64,000 nucleotides of DNA from Acanthornis magna (Eukaryota > Chordata > Aves > Passeriformes > Acanthizidae): positions 1,488,001 to 1,552,000 of the forward strand of contig JAWUZG010000028.1 of the NCBI GenBank assembly GCA_036785705.1. The letters run 5' to 3'. The notes below the pieces were generated by a model, which saw nothing but the letters and a program-made list of their open reading frames with translations, searched no databases and was not told where the DNA came from. This document shows, one piece after another, positions 32,481 to 46,137 of the stretch; the stretch's first letter is position 1; each line of letters begins with the position of its first letter. A program made the translations under genes and the position numbers.

Positions 32481-34390
32481 TTCCTGATGCTCAATGAATG
32501 TTTAGTGACAGATAGCTAAAAAAATCAAAACACAATGCAAATATACATGCCATGGTGCATGTGTTTTTGTATACTACTATTGCATAATATATATATTATG
32601 CCCAACATGAAACCTGACTTGGAATAATTTAGCAAGGGCAGTTTGCACCACAGGTTTCCAGATGACAATTAGCTCTGTTCCGTGCCATTTTCCTGTGAGC
32701 CTCTGGGTGGATGTGTGAGTGGAATTGTGTGGTGCCAAAGATGGTGATGAAAACCTGGTCCTGCTGGTGTCAGTGATCACAGCCCCAGAGCCTTCTTCGA
32801 AGGGAAAATTTTACCAAAAGGATTAGAGAAAATAACAGAAATGCAGCAGGTTTGAAACTTGGAAATAAGAGGAAGCGACAACAGCTATGCCTGAAGTCCC
32901 CAAGGCAGATATGCAATATAAACAGCCATGTTTGCAAAGCCTGGGGATGCAGGGGTGCCCTGGGATGAGCCAACACAGTCTGTTTCCCCAGCCCCTGGCA
33001 GGAGGATTTAATTGCCATCCATGGCAGGACAAGTGAAGGGTGTGGGAGGATGATCAGCACTCGCAGTCTTTTCCCGCTGAAATGCGTAGAGGTCACAGCC
33101 AATATTTCAGTGAAGCTGAAGATCTAACCTTCAACCCCACACAGGGACAGAAGTGTTTTTATTTCCCCACTATATACAAGGACGGAATGAGGGCAGGTTT
33201 AAACAACTTTACAATATCTCTATGCTCTTAGTAGGGAGTATACCAATAATAATTATCAGGGATAGCTACAATTTGCATCTTACAGATGTCTTATAAAGAG
33301 AGACTTTCTGTGAAAGGTGCATCACTTGTCCCTGGTGAGTTCAGCAAACACTGAAACACATGCATTTTTGGTGGGGAAGAATAAAGAAAGATGTTCTGAT
33401 CCAAAATTGGTTTGAATCTGAAGTATTTCATTTAATCAGTAAATGAAAAAAACCCTACAATCAGTTCTGTCATTCTTTTGGTCCTAGATTCAGGCTGAAA
33501 TATTGGCTACAATTTGAGAAAGTGATGGAGTTTACGATATTTTAAAGAAAGAAAACTAATTCCATTTGTTGATTGTCCTGTTCTTTACATTCCTGTTTAT
33601 GAGAAAACAAATGCATAAGGCAGCATAGATCTTTGTATGGTGAGAATTCTGTTTGAAATTGAAATACATTCTTTTTCAAAAATGGTATAATGTCCTGAAA
33701 TTTAAATATGAACTTGAAAATGTGGAAATAAATTAAGCCTTTTCATTACCTTACTACTAAACTTTAAAAAATAAAATTTAATACCCTTGAAGGACAAATG
33801 ATTCAGAGCACTGGAAGCAGAAAGCCTCTGTGGATTTGGGTCATGCACTCAATCATTTCTTCTAAACTTAAGCATAGATATGAGAAACACCCTTGGTTCT
33901 TTATACATTAAAGCCTGGATCTAAACTCCATACCTTTGTCACAACTTGATATTGAGATATGAATCACTAAACAGAAATCTCTGTAAAGCCTCATTATAGA
34001 AGGGACTTGTGTTAGTATCATTGATTGAGTTGCTGATTTACTGCATCCTCATCATTGATCATGAAGTTCTCAGTCTGCTACATATATTCCCCACACAACA
34101 GGAGAAGCTGGTATTTATGAAATCAAATATACTGAAATTCACACAGTTGTGCCTTTCCCAAATGCAGTTTGAGCTTGATAAATCATGGGATTGTAACATG
34201 CATTTCTGATCATAAGCCCAGCAAAGGAAATTACTCATATCTGAAGACGGGCTTCTATCCCTTTGAAATCCACAGTATTTAAGCTCATGCTTAATTCTGT
34301 TAATTTGTGCTTTAATTTACCTGCACACCACCAATGACTAAATAGTTTTGTTCTAGTATATTAAAAAAAGATGCTTTTGTTCATTGTAGA
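32481..34390. other. Unique AT-rich non-coding DNA with a 20-bp palindrome
   Basis: A perfect 20-base palindrome (GCATAATATA and its complement) lies at 32582-32601, close to the end of the ancient LINE. The 110-codon minus frame at 32770-33102 has no recognised domain. Otherwise nothing is recognised. Confidence 0.45.
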
Positions 34391-34451
34391 GTAATAATAA
34401 TAATATTGTTATTATTATTATTATTATTACTACTACTACTACTACTACTAT
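34391..34451. repeat. Composite AAT / ATT / ACT trinucleotide array
   Basis: Short (AAT)n, then (ATT)n, then (ACT)n runs are joined without unique spacers. The AAT and ATT blocks are complementary and could form a hairpin. Confidence 0.93.
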
Positions 34452-36403
34452 TTGGACGTTGATAGATATTTAAACACACATGTGGTTTGAAATATCCAAA
34501 ACTCTGAAATACAGAGGTTGCAATCTCCTTTGGTAGAACAAATAATAAAGAATGTTATTTCATAGCTTTGTCACAGAAGGAACTTGATTCCTCTTTTACT
34601 ATATTTTCTTTGTTCAAGGGCATGTTCAGATGAAAGAGGGATTTTATAAGGTTTTTCAGTGCTATTGATCAAAATAAATGCAGGCGTGGACATTTTTTTC
34701 CCCATCTGCCGCTAGTCAGAAAAACACACACATCAAATTGGAAGCACTTCGGCCATAGTGATGTATTTATTTCCACTCAGGTTCAACTGTTGTACCTCAT
34801 ATTTTTCTGCAGAAACAAAGTGGAGAAAGCTGAAGAAAAGGTGAATGAGGAAGAGTATTTTCTTGGTTCAGATTTGGAAAATCTTAGAACATGAAATTCT
34901 CACTGTGGTCTGAACAAGATGAGTACTTTGTGCCTCCTCTAAAACAGGAAGGAATTTCTTTATTTCTGTTTGCAGTCTCTTTTATCACTGAGGTTTATCT
35001 CTCTTACTGTGGAGAGCATTCTTAGACCAATTTTCTTAACACTGCATGATCAGGGTACAGAAATGGTTACAGCACTACTGGAAACACATGGATCTCACTT
35101 TTGATGTTTGCATTTAGAGCATAAGCATAATAAAAATTCAAAAGTAACTAAAGCACAGATCAAGGCAGATTCTTAATTTGGAGGGCCATATTTCATGCCT
35201 CATAGTTTGATGGTAAGGAAATATTTTTTCTAAAAATCTCAGTGTAGTCTTATTCAATCAAGAATAAAGAATTCCTTCTGAAAGAAGAAAGCCACAAGGA
35301 AAACCACCACAAACCACAGCAGGTTCCACTTCAGAGAAACAGGCATTTGAAAAGCTTCTAAAATTCATACGGCAGGCACTTCCAGGGTAAAATGTGATCC
35401 AGACTCTGTGCCATAGGCTCATCTTCATGGGCTACACACCTATCAGTGCAGTTAGCCTCTCTCAGATGAAATAATAATTTTGAGAAAATCATGATGTGCT
35501 TTTTTAAGCCTGGCATTGCTGATGGTTTATAATTTCGTCTACTTTGAATTTAAAAGGTGCAACCAGTATGCACAAAGTTCTGGTTCCTCTGGAAGAAAGT
35601 CTGACCCACCAGATTTTCTCCAACAACCTGGAATATCAGAAGAGGAAGAACTAGTGTGTCTTGGAAGCAAAAAGAGAATCCCAAATTTTGCCATGTGCAG
35701 ACTCTTCTTTTGAGCTGCGAAATGTTTTTTGCTGTGTGTGCCAGAGGAGCCTGGGCTGGCCCTGGATAACTGCTCAGAGAAGGATCTGACCCCTCTTGCT
35801 CCAGACCTGGTCTTGTGACAGATTTGTCAAATTTGAGACTTTTCAACATTTTTATCTGCTTCACCTAGGCAGCTGCACTGCATAGTGACTTAAGCTGGCT
35901 TGTTTACCAAAATGGATTTACTCCTTTTGGATGACCTGGCCCTTTCTGTTGTACTTGTTTGCCCTAAAACCTATAAACCATCTTAAAAAATAAATTTCAT
36001 GAGAGCACTTTGTATCATTCAGCATAATTACTAGGTCTAAGCCAAGAATTGTGGTGAGACAAATTCACCCTTGTGCCTTCTATTAAAGATGTTTGTAATC
36101 CATGTTATATTGGTGGCCAACACATTTTCCACTTTGTGACTTTCCAAAACCTTGAAGATACTTGATCATCTTTAAAAACAACATTAAAAAGATGGCAATT
36201 TACAATAGAAGGAGGAACTCTCCTTTATTTGGGATTTTAATTATATTCCAACTCTACTATAGTGCCCATTGTTTTTAGTATCTTTGAATAGGTTAAATGA
36301 TGATCAGCATCTGTTTCCATGGGAGGAGATTGAAACGAGCCTTAAGCATTTCTGACAGCTGAAGAAGAGCAATGGATCATAAATCCAGATTGGAATAGTG
36401 GGA
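34452..36403. other. Unique AT-rich non-coding DNA
   Basis: No gene or transposon recognised. The frames at 35516-35713 (plus) and 35550-35864 (minus) overlap on opposite strands and have no domain. Confidence 0.42.
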
Positions 36404-36717
36404 CCTTCCTTCCTTCCTTCCTTCCTTCCTTCCTTCCTTCCTTCCTTCCTTCCTTCCTTCCTTCCTTCCTTCCTTCCTTCCTTCCTTCCTTCCTTCCTTC
36501 CTTCCTTCCTTCCTTCCTTCCTTCCTTCCTTCCTTCCTTCCTTCCTTCCTTCCTTCCTTCCTTCCTTCCTTCCTTCCTTCCTTCCTTCCTTCCTTCCTTC
36601 CTTCCTTCCTTCCTTCCTTCCTTCCTTCCTTCCTTCCTTCCTTCCTTCCTTCCTTCCTTCCTTCCTTCCTTCCTTCCTTCCTTCCTTCCTTCCTTCCTTC
36701 CTTCCTTCCTTCCTTCC
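36404..36717. repeat. Uninterrupted 314-bp (TTCC)n array
   Basis: About 78 perfect copies of the tetranucleotide with no variant visible. The plus strand is pure pyrimidine and the minus strand is pure purine (GGAA)n, giving full mirror symmetry, which favours triplex (H-DNA) structure. Each GGAA is also the core of an ETS-family binding site. All frames are open: the plus strand reads Leu-Pro-Ser-Phe repeats, and the minus strand reads Glu-Gly-Arg-Lys repeats that produce a spurious 200-codon frame running through 36377-36979. In an assembly the copy number may be collapsed or uncertain. Confidence 0.98.
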
Positions 36718-39700
36718 CTGAGGCAGTCTGACTTGAGTGAAGGGGATGTTTAAGAAACAAAACCTTCAGCCCCAGTTCAGTGTAAATGCTCTGAGTGAAC
36801 TCATCAAAGAAGCTGGCAGCTAGATAAAGGCATCTCACACTACACAGCACTTCAGTTTTTCTTCTCTGGTTTATAGATGTCAGATCTTGTTTCTTTGATG
36901 ATTTTCTTCTAGTTCTCTCCATCTCTGGTAGTAAACAGCTGAGGAGGATGAAATCTGCGATTCGTTCATGGTCAAACAAGACAGTGGTAGTTTAATTGGA
37001 AAAGACAGTAACACCATTGTGCTTTGGGCTGTATTCTTACAGAACATTAAAGTCCCAGTTAATGGCATGGCCTTTGGTAAAATGCAAATGTTTCCAGAAC
37101 AGGAAAATCTTGGCTGCCAGAATCATTAGTCCATGGGCATGGTATCTTAATAAAGCAGCCAAGGTCATTGTTCACCTCTCAGTATTCCCAAAACACAGCC
37201 TTTAAATTACCTTCTGGTAAAAGCCAATACAATTTTAAAAGTTTTTTTGAGAAAGACCCCACCAGGCTTGGTTCTGTACAAACACAGAGCAGACAGATGG
37301 TCCCTTCCCTGCCGAGCTGGACTCTGACACCTTGCATTCCTCCTGGTGACTTTCTGTGTTTTCTCTGATTAGGACATAAGCACTGGCAGGCCAGGAGATC
37401 TTGTTAGATCCTCCTTCCCCCAGGTTCCTCCATATGTATGAAACATTCAGCAGAGATTCAGACTTTTGAATTTTTTTGTCCTGTTCTTTCACAGCCCAGT
37501 ACTACCTTATAAACTTAGACTCTGAATGGGGCCAAGTCAATGCAATCCTTCCTTGTTATTGTACCCTATAAAAGCTCTGTCAATTTTCTGGTGTGTTATT
37601 TCTCATCCTAGAACAAACTGGCCTTTTGGATGGAGGTAGAAACATTCAATACATAATCCACTTTTCAAAATTACTCTTTGATGTTGAGTAAATTGTAAGA
37701 TCTGCAACTGTACTGCATCATGTTAATGAAAGACAGGTATAATATTAGCAGACTTGCTATCTTTTATTAATAAATTAGGCCTTATGTTTGTCTCTAAATA
37801 AACTAATTGTTTGTGTGGGCTGGAAACATATAAAGGAAATGACTTGCACTTTGTTGTGGGGAAGAAATTTCCTCTCCTCTCCCTTTCCCATCCTTTTTGC
37901 TTGAGTTTGCCATAAAGTTTTATGCCTTTTTCAAACTTGCCACAGCATTTTTGTTCCACTGTTCTGGTCTTTCCTTTCTCTCTGTCATTACCTCTCTAGA
38001 GGTGAGAAAAGGTTGGTTTGTGCTTTTATCCCTTTTTTCACATTTATTGGAAAAGAAGGAAAGAAAAGAAGGGAAGATAGAATAAAGGGGATGATTAGGA
38101 AGAGGGTAGAAAAAAAGGAAAATTTCTGATTCACTAAGATCTTTTCTCAAATCTTGATTTTTGTCTGAAATATTAACACAGAAATTATCTTTTTTTAAAA
38201 TCCCCACTACTTATATTGAAAATGTTTCAGTGGATTTTTTTAAGTTCACTTGTGGATTTTTTTCTTTGATTTTTCCTTTTATTTTTTATGATTTGAGGTG
38301 TTTCAAGATGAGCATATTATGTATCTTTCCAGCAGACACTCCTCTGAATCCTAGTTCCCTACTCACTCTTAAGCTGTAGACTACCAATGTGCAGAAGTTG
38401 CTTTCCACACTCTATGTGTGTCTGAATTAAATGCAGATTTTCGTTTTATTAGGACGGAGTCTGTATCATTTGCCTTCTGTTTCTACCACACCAAAATGGT
38501 AGGATTTATTAAAACCATGATTGTGCCTGTTAGGCTTTTTTTTTTTTAAATCAGCTTGTTACTCTTAATTTCTATATCTTCTCTATCTTTCCCTATTTTC
38601 TGCCTGTTTCTCCAGCTCTGCCCAGTTTTTGAGTGTTTCTTCTTCCTTGGTGGCTGTCACGCTTTTTTGCTCTCCTGATATCCGCTGCCTCCTTTGGCTC
38701 ATCTACTCCCAGAAGTCAAGTTCCTTCCCTGCTTCACCTTCCCACCTTCCCTTCCAGCCTCTCCAAGTCACAGATGTCCCTGCACGGTGGTGGATTTCCC
38801 AGGGAGCAGTGTGATGCCTGCTCATGGTGTCCAAGCCATCAGCACTTGTACCTGCTGATAATTAAAGGGTTAGTAAAATAATGCACTGCTGAGTGTAAAG
38901 GATGTCAGATTAAAGGTTATGCAATGAACTCAATTAAACTGACAGCAGAGAGCTAGGGAGGCAGGAGTTCAATTTCTTATCCCAACTGGCAGTTCTTTTA
39001 CCTCCCCAGCTATTATTAGAGAGAAAAAATAAGCTAAACCCTAGAGACATCCCTAACTGCCAGTGCAAATATTCTCATGAAAGTACAATAAAATCCTTAG
39101 CACGTAGATAGGACTAAGCAGTGCACTTGACAGTCCTTAATCCTGTTGACTTAAGGCATTCTCTGAATATTCGTTTTACAATTTCTGTAAGATGCCTGAG
39201 AAGCGGGACAGGAGATTTTCTGTCAAAAAGGGTACGTCAGCATCAAATCCATTTTGCAGCTTGCAGATGTAGATTGTACTGAAAGCAAACAGAGGGATTT
39301 GGGAAGATAAGAGGAAACACCTTAGATCCAATTACATATAAAAGAAGTAGCCTCAAAGTCAAGTGATTTTGTAAGTCACAAACAGTGTCAACTTTTGGCT
39401 GCTCCATGCTGTTGCTGACCATATGATTCACCTTGGATATAATCACATTTATAGATGTTAGGGGGAAAAAGGACTATCCCATCTAAATTCCTGCATGAAA
39501 AGGTCACTAAACTTTCACCTGACATCCTTGCATTCACCCCAATGACTTCCAAAACACATTTTAAAACATACTGGGGAAAGCAAAATTAAGGAATCAAAAT
39601 ACAGATACAGCATAGTTCCTTTGCAGTGGCCTAAGTGCTAAAGTTTTATACAAGGAAATGCTATGTAGGTAATACTCATTTGTAGTTGGACTAAATATGA

Positions 39701-42700
39701 TTATGGATCCTTCCAGCTTGGTGTTGTGGATGGACAAAAAATGTACTGTCCTTTTAAATACAATTTATTTTTTTCTATTTTCTTACCAAATTTTAACAGG
39801 AATTGGGAAATAGGGGAGTTCTCTGGTCATCGCAGTCTTCCTGGATGCCTGCTCTGAAAGCCACCCCATGCCATATGTGTCAACCCATTTGGTAATATTA
39901 TTAGGTGCTGGAGGGGGATTAACTTCACAGATTAAGACATGTAAATAATGGTGTCTGCAGAACTGTCTAGACTCCCATTACATCCTGTGAATATCTAGCC
40001 AATACAACCAATTGTGCCTAGAGAAATAAAAATGATTTTCAGGTTAATACGGGTCCTTAATTTTAGATATTTTAATTTGTGTGGTGAATCCCACCCTTGG
40101 TGTCCCACCACCATCTGATGACAGTGCTTAACAACCAGGCACAGACTTCCTGGAGGAGCTGTGGGATTTTTAGCCTTGTTTGCATTCCACTGTAGCCACA
40201 TGTTGGTCCGGGCATTTGCCTTTTCTGTGTCAGATGCCACATTTAGGGAGCTGCAGGGGAGCTGTGACTCTGCGAATAGCCTCCCAGTCACATCAGGCAT
40301 GAGGAGCTGGAGGGCTCAAACTTTTCCCCTTTTGAAGCTCTGCCTTCAACAGCCATGGAGTTGTTTCTTTCTCAGATCATTAATTACCTCTGCCCTCACC
40401 AGCGAGTCTGGCCACCTCCTCCCACCTGTTCCCCTTTAGGAGTAAACTGATTAACTTTGCTCCCCACCCTAGAAGAGGGGCAGCAGGACAAGTGACATTG
40501 CCAGGAGACCAAGGACAGCATCGTTTAAGTAACACAACAACTCCCTCTTCACAGAGGAGACGAAAGAAAATGAAGAATCAAACTGTCCTTGCAGCAACTT
40601 CAATGTTATTTCATAGCTTCCCAGAGCGTGCCAGGAATTTTCTAGCAGTGCAAAACTCGATCTTCCCTGGCAGTATCTTCCACGTAAACCTGGCTAAACA
40701 CTGCACACGTAGTTTGTCAGATCAGAGAACATTTCCCTGGGGTTCTTCAGAGAGTATTTCTCTGTGGCTGAAGATCAGGGAACCAGCTCGTCCAAGCTGT
40801 GCCTCCTCAGCCTGGCCCTCAGCCAGCCCCTCTGCCCACAGGAAAAAATGATGGCCAAAAAAAGGCTTCTGAAATCACCATCCAGCAGTGCTCAGGCTGG
40901 GGGGATGTAGCTGTTACTTCAGTTGTTTTCTCTAAAGACTTACCACCCCAATTCAGACTACAAAGAAAAATAATCTCTGATTAAGCTTTTTATTCGTATT
41001 TACTATATTTGGTTGAGTTGGGGTTTCTTTGGCTTGGTGGTCTTTTGACTTTTTTTCTTTTCTCATGTGAATTGGATTATCTTTATAGAAACGTGCCAAA
41101 ATTACTAGCAATACTATTTTTAAAGTATTTTACATATCTGAAGAGTTCATTAACATCAGTATAATTTAACAATCACTCTTTCTAATGTAAAAGCCAATAC
41201 ATTTCACATACCATCTGGAACTAGGCAGCGAATTCTCTCAATTATGGTAGGCATTTAATTAAATTGAACAGATATAATGGTTTTCCAAAATATTTTTGTG
41301 ACAGTTCTGGTACTTTGCTAAGCATAAAAATTTATGAGAAAGTCAAAGTTATTTGTCATGCTTTCATCTGTTTTCAAGTGATGCCTTTCTTCTTGACGGG
41401 CTCTTGATGGGATTGTTTCTTAGGATATAGAAAATGCTGCTCTCAAAGTGATTTGTTCCTGTAGCACCTTCCTCTAGTTCCTTTTTCAAAGTGATCACTC
41501 TAACAAACCTAAAATTGGGTTATAGTCTTTGCACTGTTGAGGTGGAGTATATTTTGGTGGCATTTCTTTACACAGATACTGATTTATGTGTTTCTAACAT
41601 TTTCCATATTCCTAATGCAATAATGTAGAACACACTGAAGTTAATCTGGCCCCTACCAGCACAAACAGTGTGAGTTTTACCACTCAGGTGGTAACTTCTG
41701 ATCCTGGAAATCCCACAGAAGAAATTAGACGCTGCTCAGGAGAAAAAAAATAATGTACAGGCAGCAGCCCTTGGCAGTAGGTCTGTAAACATAAATCAAC
41801 CAATTAGCTGAGAAATTTAAATTTTATTCATTTTTTTCCAGAAGTTTAGTTTTTCTCCATGTATTTTGTTAGAAAACGGAAATGTGTCTTTCCATTCTTT
41901 GTGTATTTGATCTCCACAGCTCAATTAAACAAACAAATGAAAGCACAGCATTACTGTGCTTTCTGTGTTCTGTGGCAAGACAACAAGGGGATTTTAAAAT
42001 AACCTCTGATTCTCAGGCCCAATGGGAGCTACAGAAGGTCAGGTTCTTTTCAGAAGTAACAAATTCAAATAGAGCAATGGAATACCCACAAAAAGATGCT
42101 AGTTTTTCAGAAATGTAGGCACTGTCTCTGCTGTTTCTTTCAGGAGTCCTTAATGTCTGCATATACAACTGTGAAGGAGAAGCTTCAGGACACTGGAGTT
42201 TATGTGACCGTGCATCACTGCAAATGATGCAGGGACATTTCTTTGGCACACCTCCAGACAAAACCCATATAAAGAGCAACAATGTCATTGCAACCAGATA
42301 AAATGTGTTTTATCTACAGAGGCTTCAAGAAAAACCAGACCAGAGCACTACCCAGAGAATACAGTTAAAGCCGTAAAACTCAGAAAAACTCACCATTCTG
42401 TGGGTGGGTACTATTCCTGACAGGCATTCAGTAGGTCTTTTGATGAAGCTGCCTTTTTGAACATTCATAATCAGTGAGCTTTTATCTGTGCATTTTCCTT
42501 GACCATTGAGGTTACTGTATCACCTAACTCATTCTTGATGTAGAGCAACATTCATAGAAATCCAGAGCTTTAAAAAAGCCCAATTCTCTTCCTCAGTTAC
42601 TGGGCAAAGATATCAAGGAGATTTTTTTTTCCCATTTCTTTATTTTCTGTAAGAATTAAGAAATAGCAGCACTTTATATACTTAGGGATCACTGGTAAAC

Positions 42701-43110
42701 CATACTTCTCTAATAGAAGCCTATCAACAACCTTAAATCTGACAGATTCTGAGATTTTATGGTGAAGCATGTAGCAATGCCTGTCAGAACATTTGCAGAT
42801 GGTAGTTCGAGAGTCACTTACATAGATCTTTACATAATAAATCGTAATTCTGCTCATACAAAGAAAACAGCACAGCCAACTTACAAAGCTGAGAGGTGCA
42901 AATTATAAAACAATACAGATACCAAACTGGTGCAGTACAAAGTAGTTCTGTTGCACACCTTTTTTGATGGCTCAGCCTGTGAGTCCTGCCATTGACCTTT
43001 CCTGGAGTTGGCTTGTGCTTAACCGATAAAGACCGAAAATTTGAGGGCACAAGTTTTGGTTTTACTCCACCCTGTGAAGAACATTTGACTACAGCTCCAA
43101 GAGTGATGAA
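36718..43110. other. Unique non-coding DNA
   Basis: About 6.4 kb without a recognisable gene, transposon or RNA. Pyrimidine-rich stretches occur near 37860-38000 and 38570-38770. The 119-codon plus frame at 40492-40851 is GC-richer than its flanks but has no recognised domain and no convincing splice sites. Confidence 0.4.
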
Positions 43111-43137
43111 AAAAGTTTTGTTTTGTTTTTTTTTTTA
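43111..43137. repeat. (TTTTG)n and T-rich low-complexity tract
   Basis: A short run of TTTTG units is followed by a T11 tract. Confidence 0.8.
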
Positions 43138-46137
43138 AATTAAATAGCAAACAATGGAGTTTGATACTAATGCATTAGGACTGTCACAGGATATTTAAAC
43201 AGTGCAAGTGAATAATAAAGGCCATCTTCCAAAAAAGAAGCCCTTGAAAGGCAGCTGCTGGAGCTCTGCTGATACCTTGTTGGATGGTGTCACTATCTGC
43301 CTTTAGGCAACTGAAGCAAACTCTAAGGATGAAAACTAAACTGTGGACATCTACACCCTGAGTCAGCCCACTAAATTCCCATGATAGTGGAGGTTGTTGA
43401 TTAAATTAGTGGAGTAAGAAGAATTCAGATCACCCTAAGACAGAAATCTATGCCTCATCAACTGAGCTGTGCCTGGAACTTCATTAACTGCATTGACTGG
43501 ATCTCCACGGTCTGTAGAGGGAATTTGGAGCTGTGGTTTGTGTGGTCACACTCAGGTATCCCTCTGCAAGGCCAATCCCACCCTAAATGCCCCATAATCC
43601 TCTCTACCACTTTTTTTTTGTTTTAACATTTCACGACTCTGCAGATGCAGTTCATTGTAGCCTGTGGAAGTTGTCTTAGTGGAAGTTGCAATAAATAGGG
43701 TATTTGGCCTGAAAAATGCCTGTGAGGGATTTGGGTACTGTATGATAATTACACTTGCCAGTTTGATGTAAAATTCATCAAAAGTGAAACAGTTAATGAA
43801 GTGATTGTCCCAGTTCAGAGTTTATTTAAATCTCATGGCTGAGAATCTGTTGAGGGGACCAGAAGAGATATTGCTCTTCCCCCCACTCTGTTGTCCCACA
43901 GACATCTACACCTTGAGGATGAATTCAGTGGTTTTGCTTAGCTGACACATTTTAGGTGTTTTTAAAGCCCTTGCAGCCAGAAGCAGCACCTTCAAGTAAG
44001 AGCTGCAACGCTATTTCATGCTAATGAAATAAATGTGACAACAACCCGAAAACGTCACTAATCACAGCTCTGCCTAGGGATATGAAACAGAAAAGCCTTA
44101 TTTCTGCCCTGTTTGGTAGAGTATTAAATACTGATTAGACTCCAGTGAAAGTAACAGGTATAACAGAGAAAATGAGCCATCCCTGTTTCAAGCGGTGCCT
44201 GCTTTTGTCGCAGTGGGTAGTTTAACCTGTTTAGGATGTATTTTTCTAGCTATAAAAATGTCTGCAGATGATTGAGAATTACTGACTCCACAGCACGACT
44301 CCGCACTTTTGGATCTCTTAGCCTCCATTAGTCACAGTTCTGCTTCTCCTCAGAAATCTTTTCTCCGTCCTTTTTTCCCCCACTTTTGCAAGCGAGCAGG
44401 CACTGCCATCCTGCTGCTCCGTGCATGCATCATTGTGGCTGCTCTCAGACTTTATATTGTGAGGCTGGGAAAGATTTTGGAGAGAGTGGAGACTCCTGCT
44501 CATCCTTAAATTGCCCTGGTAAGTGGCGACTGGATTTCTGTTGTGTTCACTGCCTCTTCACAAGCTCAGTTCAACCTGAAGAGTGAGTGAATGAGGAACT
44601 CAAAGGTGGTGCAAGATGCTTTTCAAACCATGCTTAATGAAAAAAGTGTAAAACCAGGAAAAAATGAACCTTTCTCTCTTTTTCAGATCCTTTATAAAGG
44701 CCCTGATTTTAATTTAACCTCATTGAACCACCGTCCTTTCTCTCCTTTTTACTGACACTTCCAGGCAATCCATTAAGACTACATCTAGTGATAATTAAGG
44801 AAAGTTCAGTAGGAACAGATTGTGCTCTGGGCTTCTCAACAGTTACCAATAATGATGTTAGAATGAAACAACAGCTCAAAATGCAGAGTCTGTATTTACA
44901 CACAGTATGAGGGAAGGGTGCAGCAAAGATGAAGGTTGATGTTGCAGGAGGTACATGCTCTGCAGCTATCCTTGGGAAGTCACTTTTCTGCATGTCCCTT
45001 TGTTCTTCTCTAGTCCTCTGTCTGATTTTATTTATTTTATTTTAATGGTAGGACTTAATGGCAAGTAGTGCCTCCTGGTAGATATTTACATGACAACTAG
45101 TCCGCAGGCTCTAATTTCAGAAGGGGCTGTGGGCAAAATTATAACGATCATTAATTATCCTTTCTGTAAGTAATTACAATTTTTGGATGAGTAGCTTGTT
45201 TGCAGAACTATCAGTCTGCTAAATAATAGCACGTTTGCATATTAAAAATGTAAAGAACAAGAAAAGTGTCTGCCCTGGAGCATCTGAAGGATACAGTAAT
45301 TAATGTAGGACCCTACCATTTCTCAATTGCTTTCTTTACTTTTCTTAGGCACTATTGATTCAAGGGAAACTATTTCCTGAAGTCAGCTCGGTTTAAAACC
45401 AGCAGCTTTTCTGGTGGTGGACTTGTGGTGGACTGAGCCCCCTCATCTCATATTCATTGCAGCTGTGCAATGAGGTGGACAGTGAGCCTTGTGAGATGTA
45501 AGGATTCAGGGATACTGAGGTGATGTTGAGCACTTTTTTAGTATTTACCACTCAGGGAACTTGAAATTTGATCTCCACAGTGCTTAAATGAATTTAAACA
45601 TCACGATGAGTGTCAAAGACTTTTGATTTGCATGTGGCCATTATGAAAAAGAGTTTGATTTTATACTTTTGAGATTTTTTGTTATTCAGCTCTTTGGTCC
45701 TCTTTGAGGGCTGTGGTTGTTCTTTTCAGACTGTGAGTATTGAGGTCAGCGAGGGACCAAGCTGTTTCTGGTTGTCCTTGAAATGCAGGCAGGAGGAGGG
45801 TTTTGATATGACATTCACATGCTCCTTCCTCTGGCATCTATTGTTTCCATTCAAAGGGGAAATAAAACTGAATGCTCAGTTTAAATACAATATTTAAACC
45901 TGTGAGATTATTTTCTTTGAATGTGAGGTAGGCAGGTGAATTTCTAAAGCCTCTGAGGTAGTTTTGAATGCAGGAAAAAATTGTAAGTGGTTTTATGTCT
46001 CACTCCCCCATGGTACTTGTGTAAATGGCCATTTGAATTGGTAGGTGCTTGGGAATTCTAAAAACGCATTTTTGAGATACAGAAGCTATTTTTATGCATC
46101 CTTAGATAATTTCTGAATCCATCCTGAAGTGGTGCAT
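43138..46137. other. Unique AT-rich non-coding DNA
   Basis: No gene recognised. There is an exact inverted repeat with 8-base arms and a 4-base loop (TATTTCAT, loop GCTA) at 44014-44033. The 45060-45260 part holds many TAAT/ATTA cores and an octamer-like TTTGCATATT, and is proposed as a possible regulatory element. Confidence 0.42.

Noticed and set aside
36377..36979. 200-codon minus-strand open frame with Glu-Gly-Arg-Lys repeats
   Set aside because: It is the (GGAA)n microsatellite read in frame with short flanks. A stop-free 4-base repeat is open in every frame, so length is no evidence of coding.
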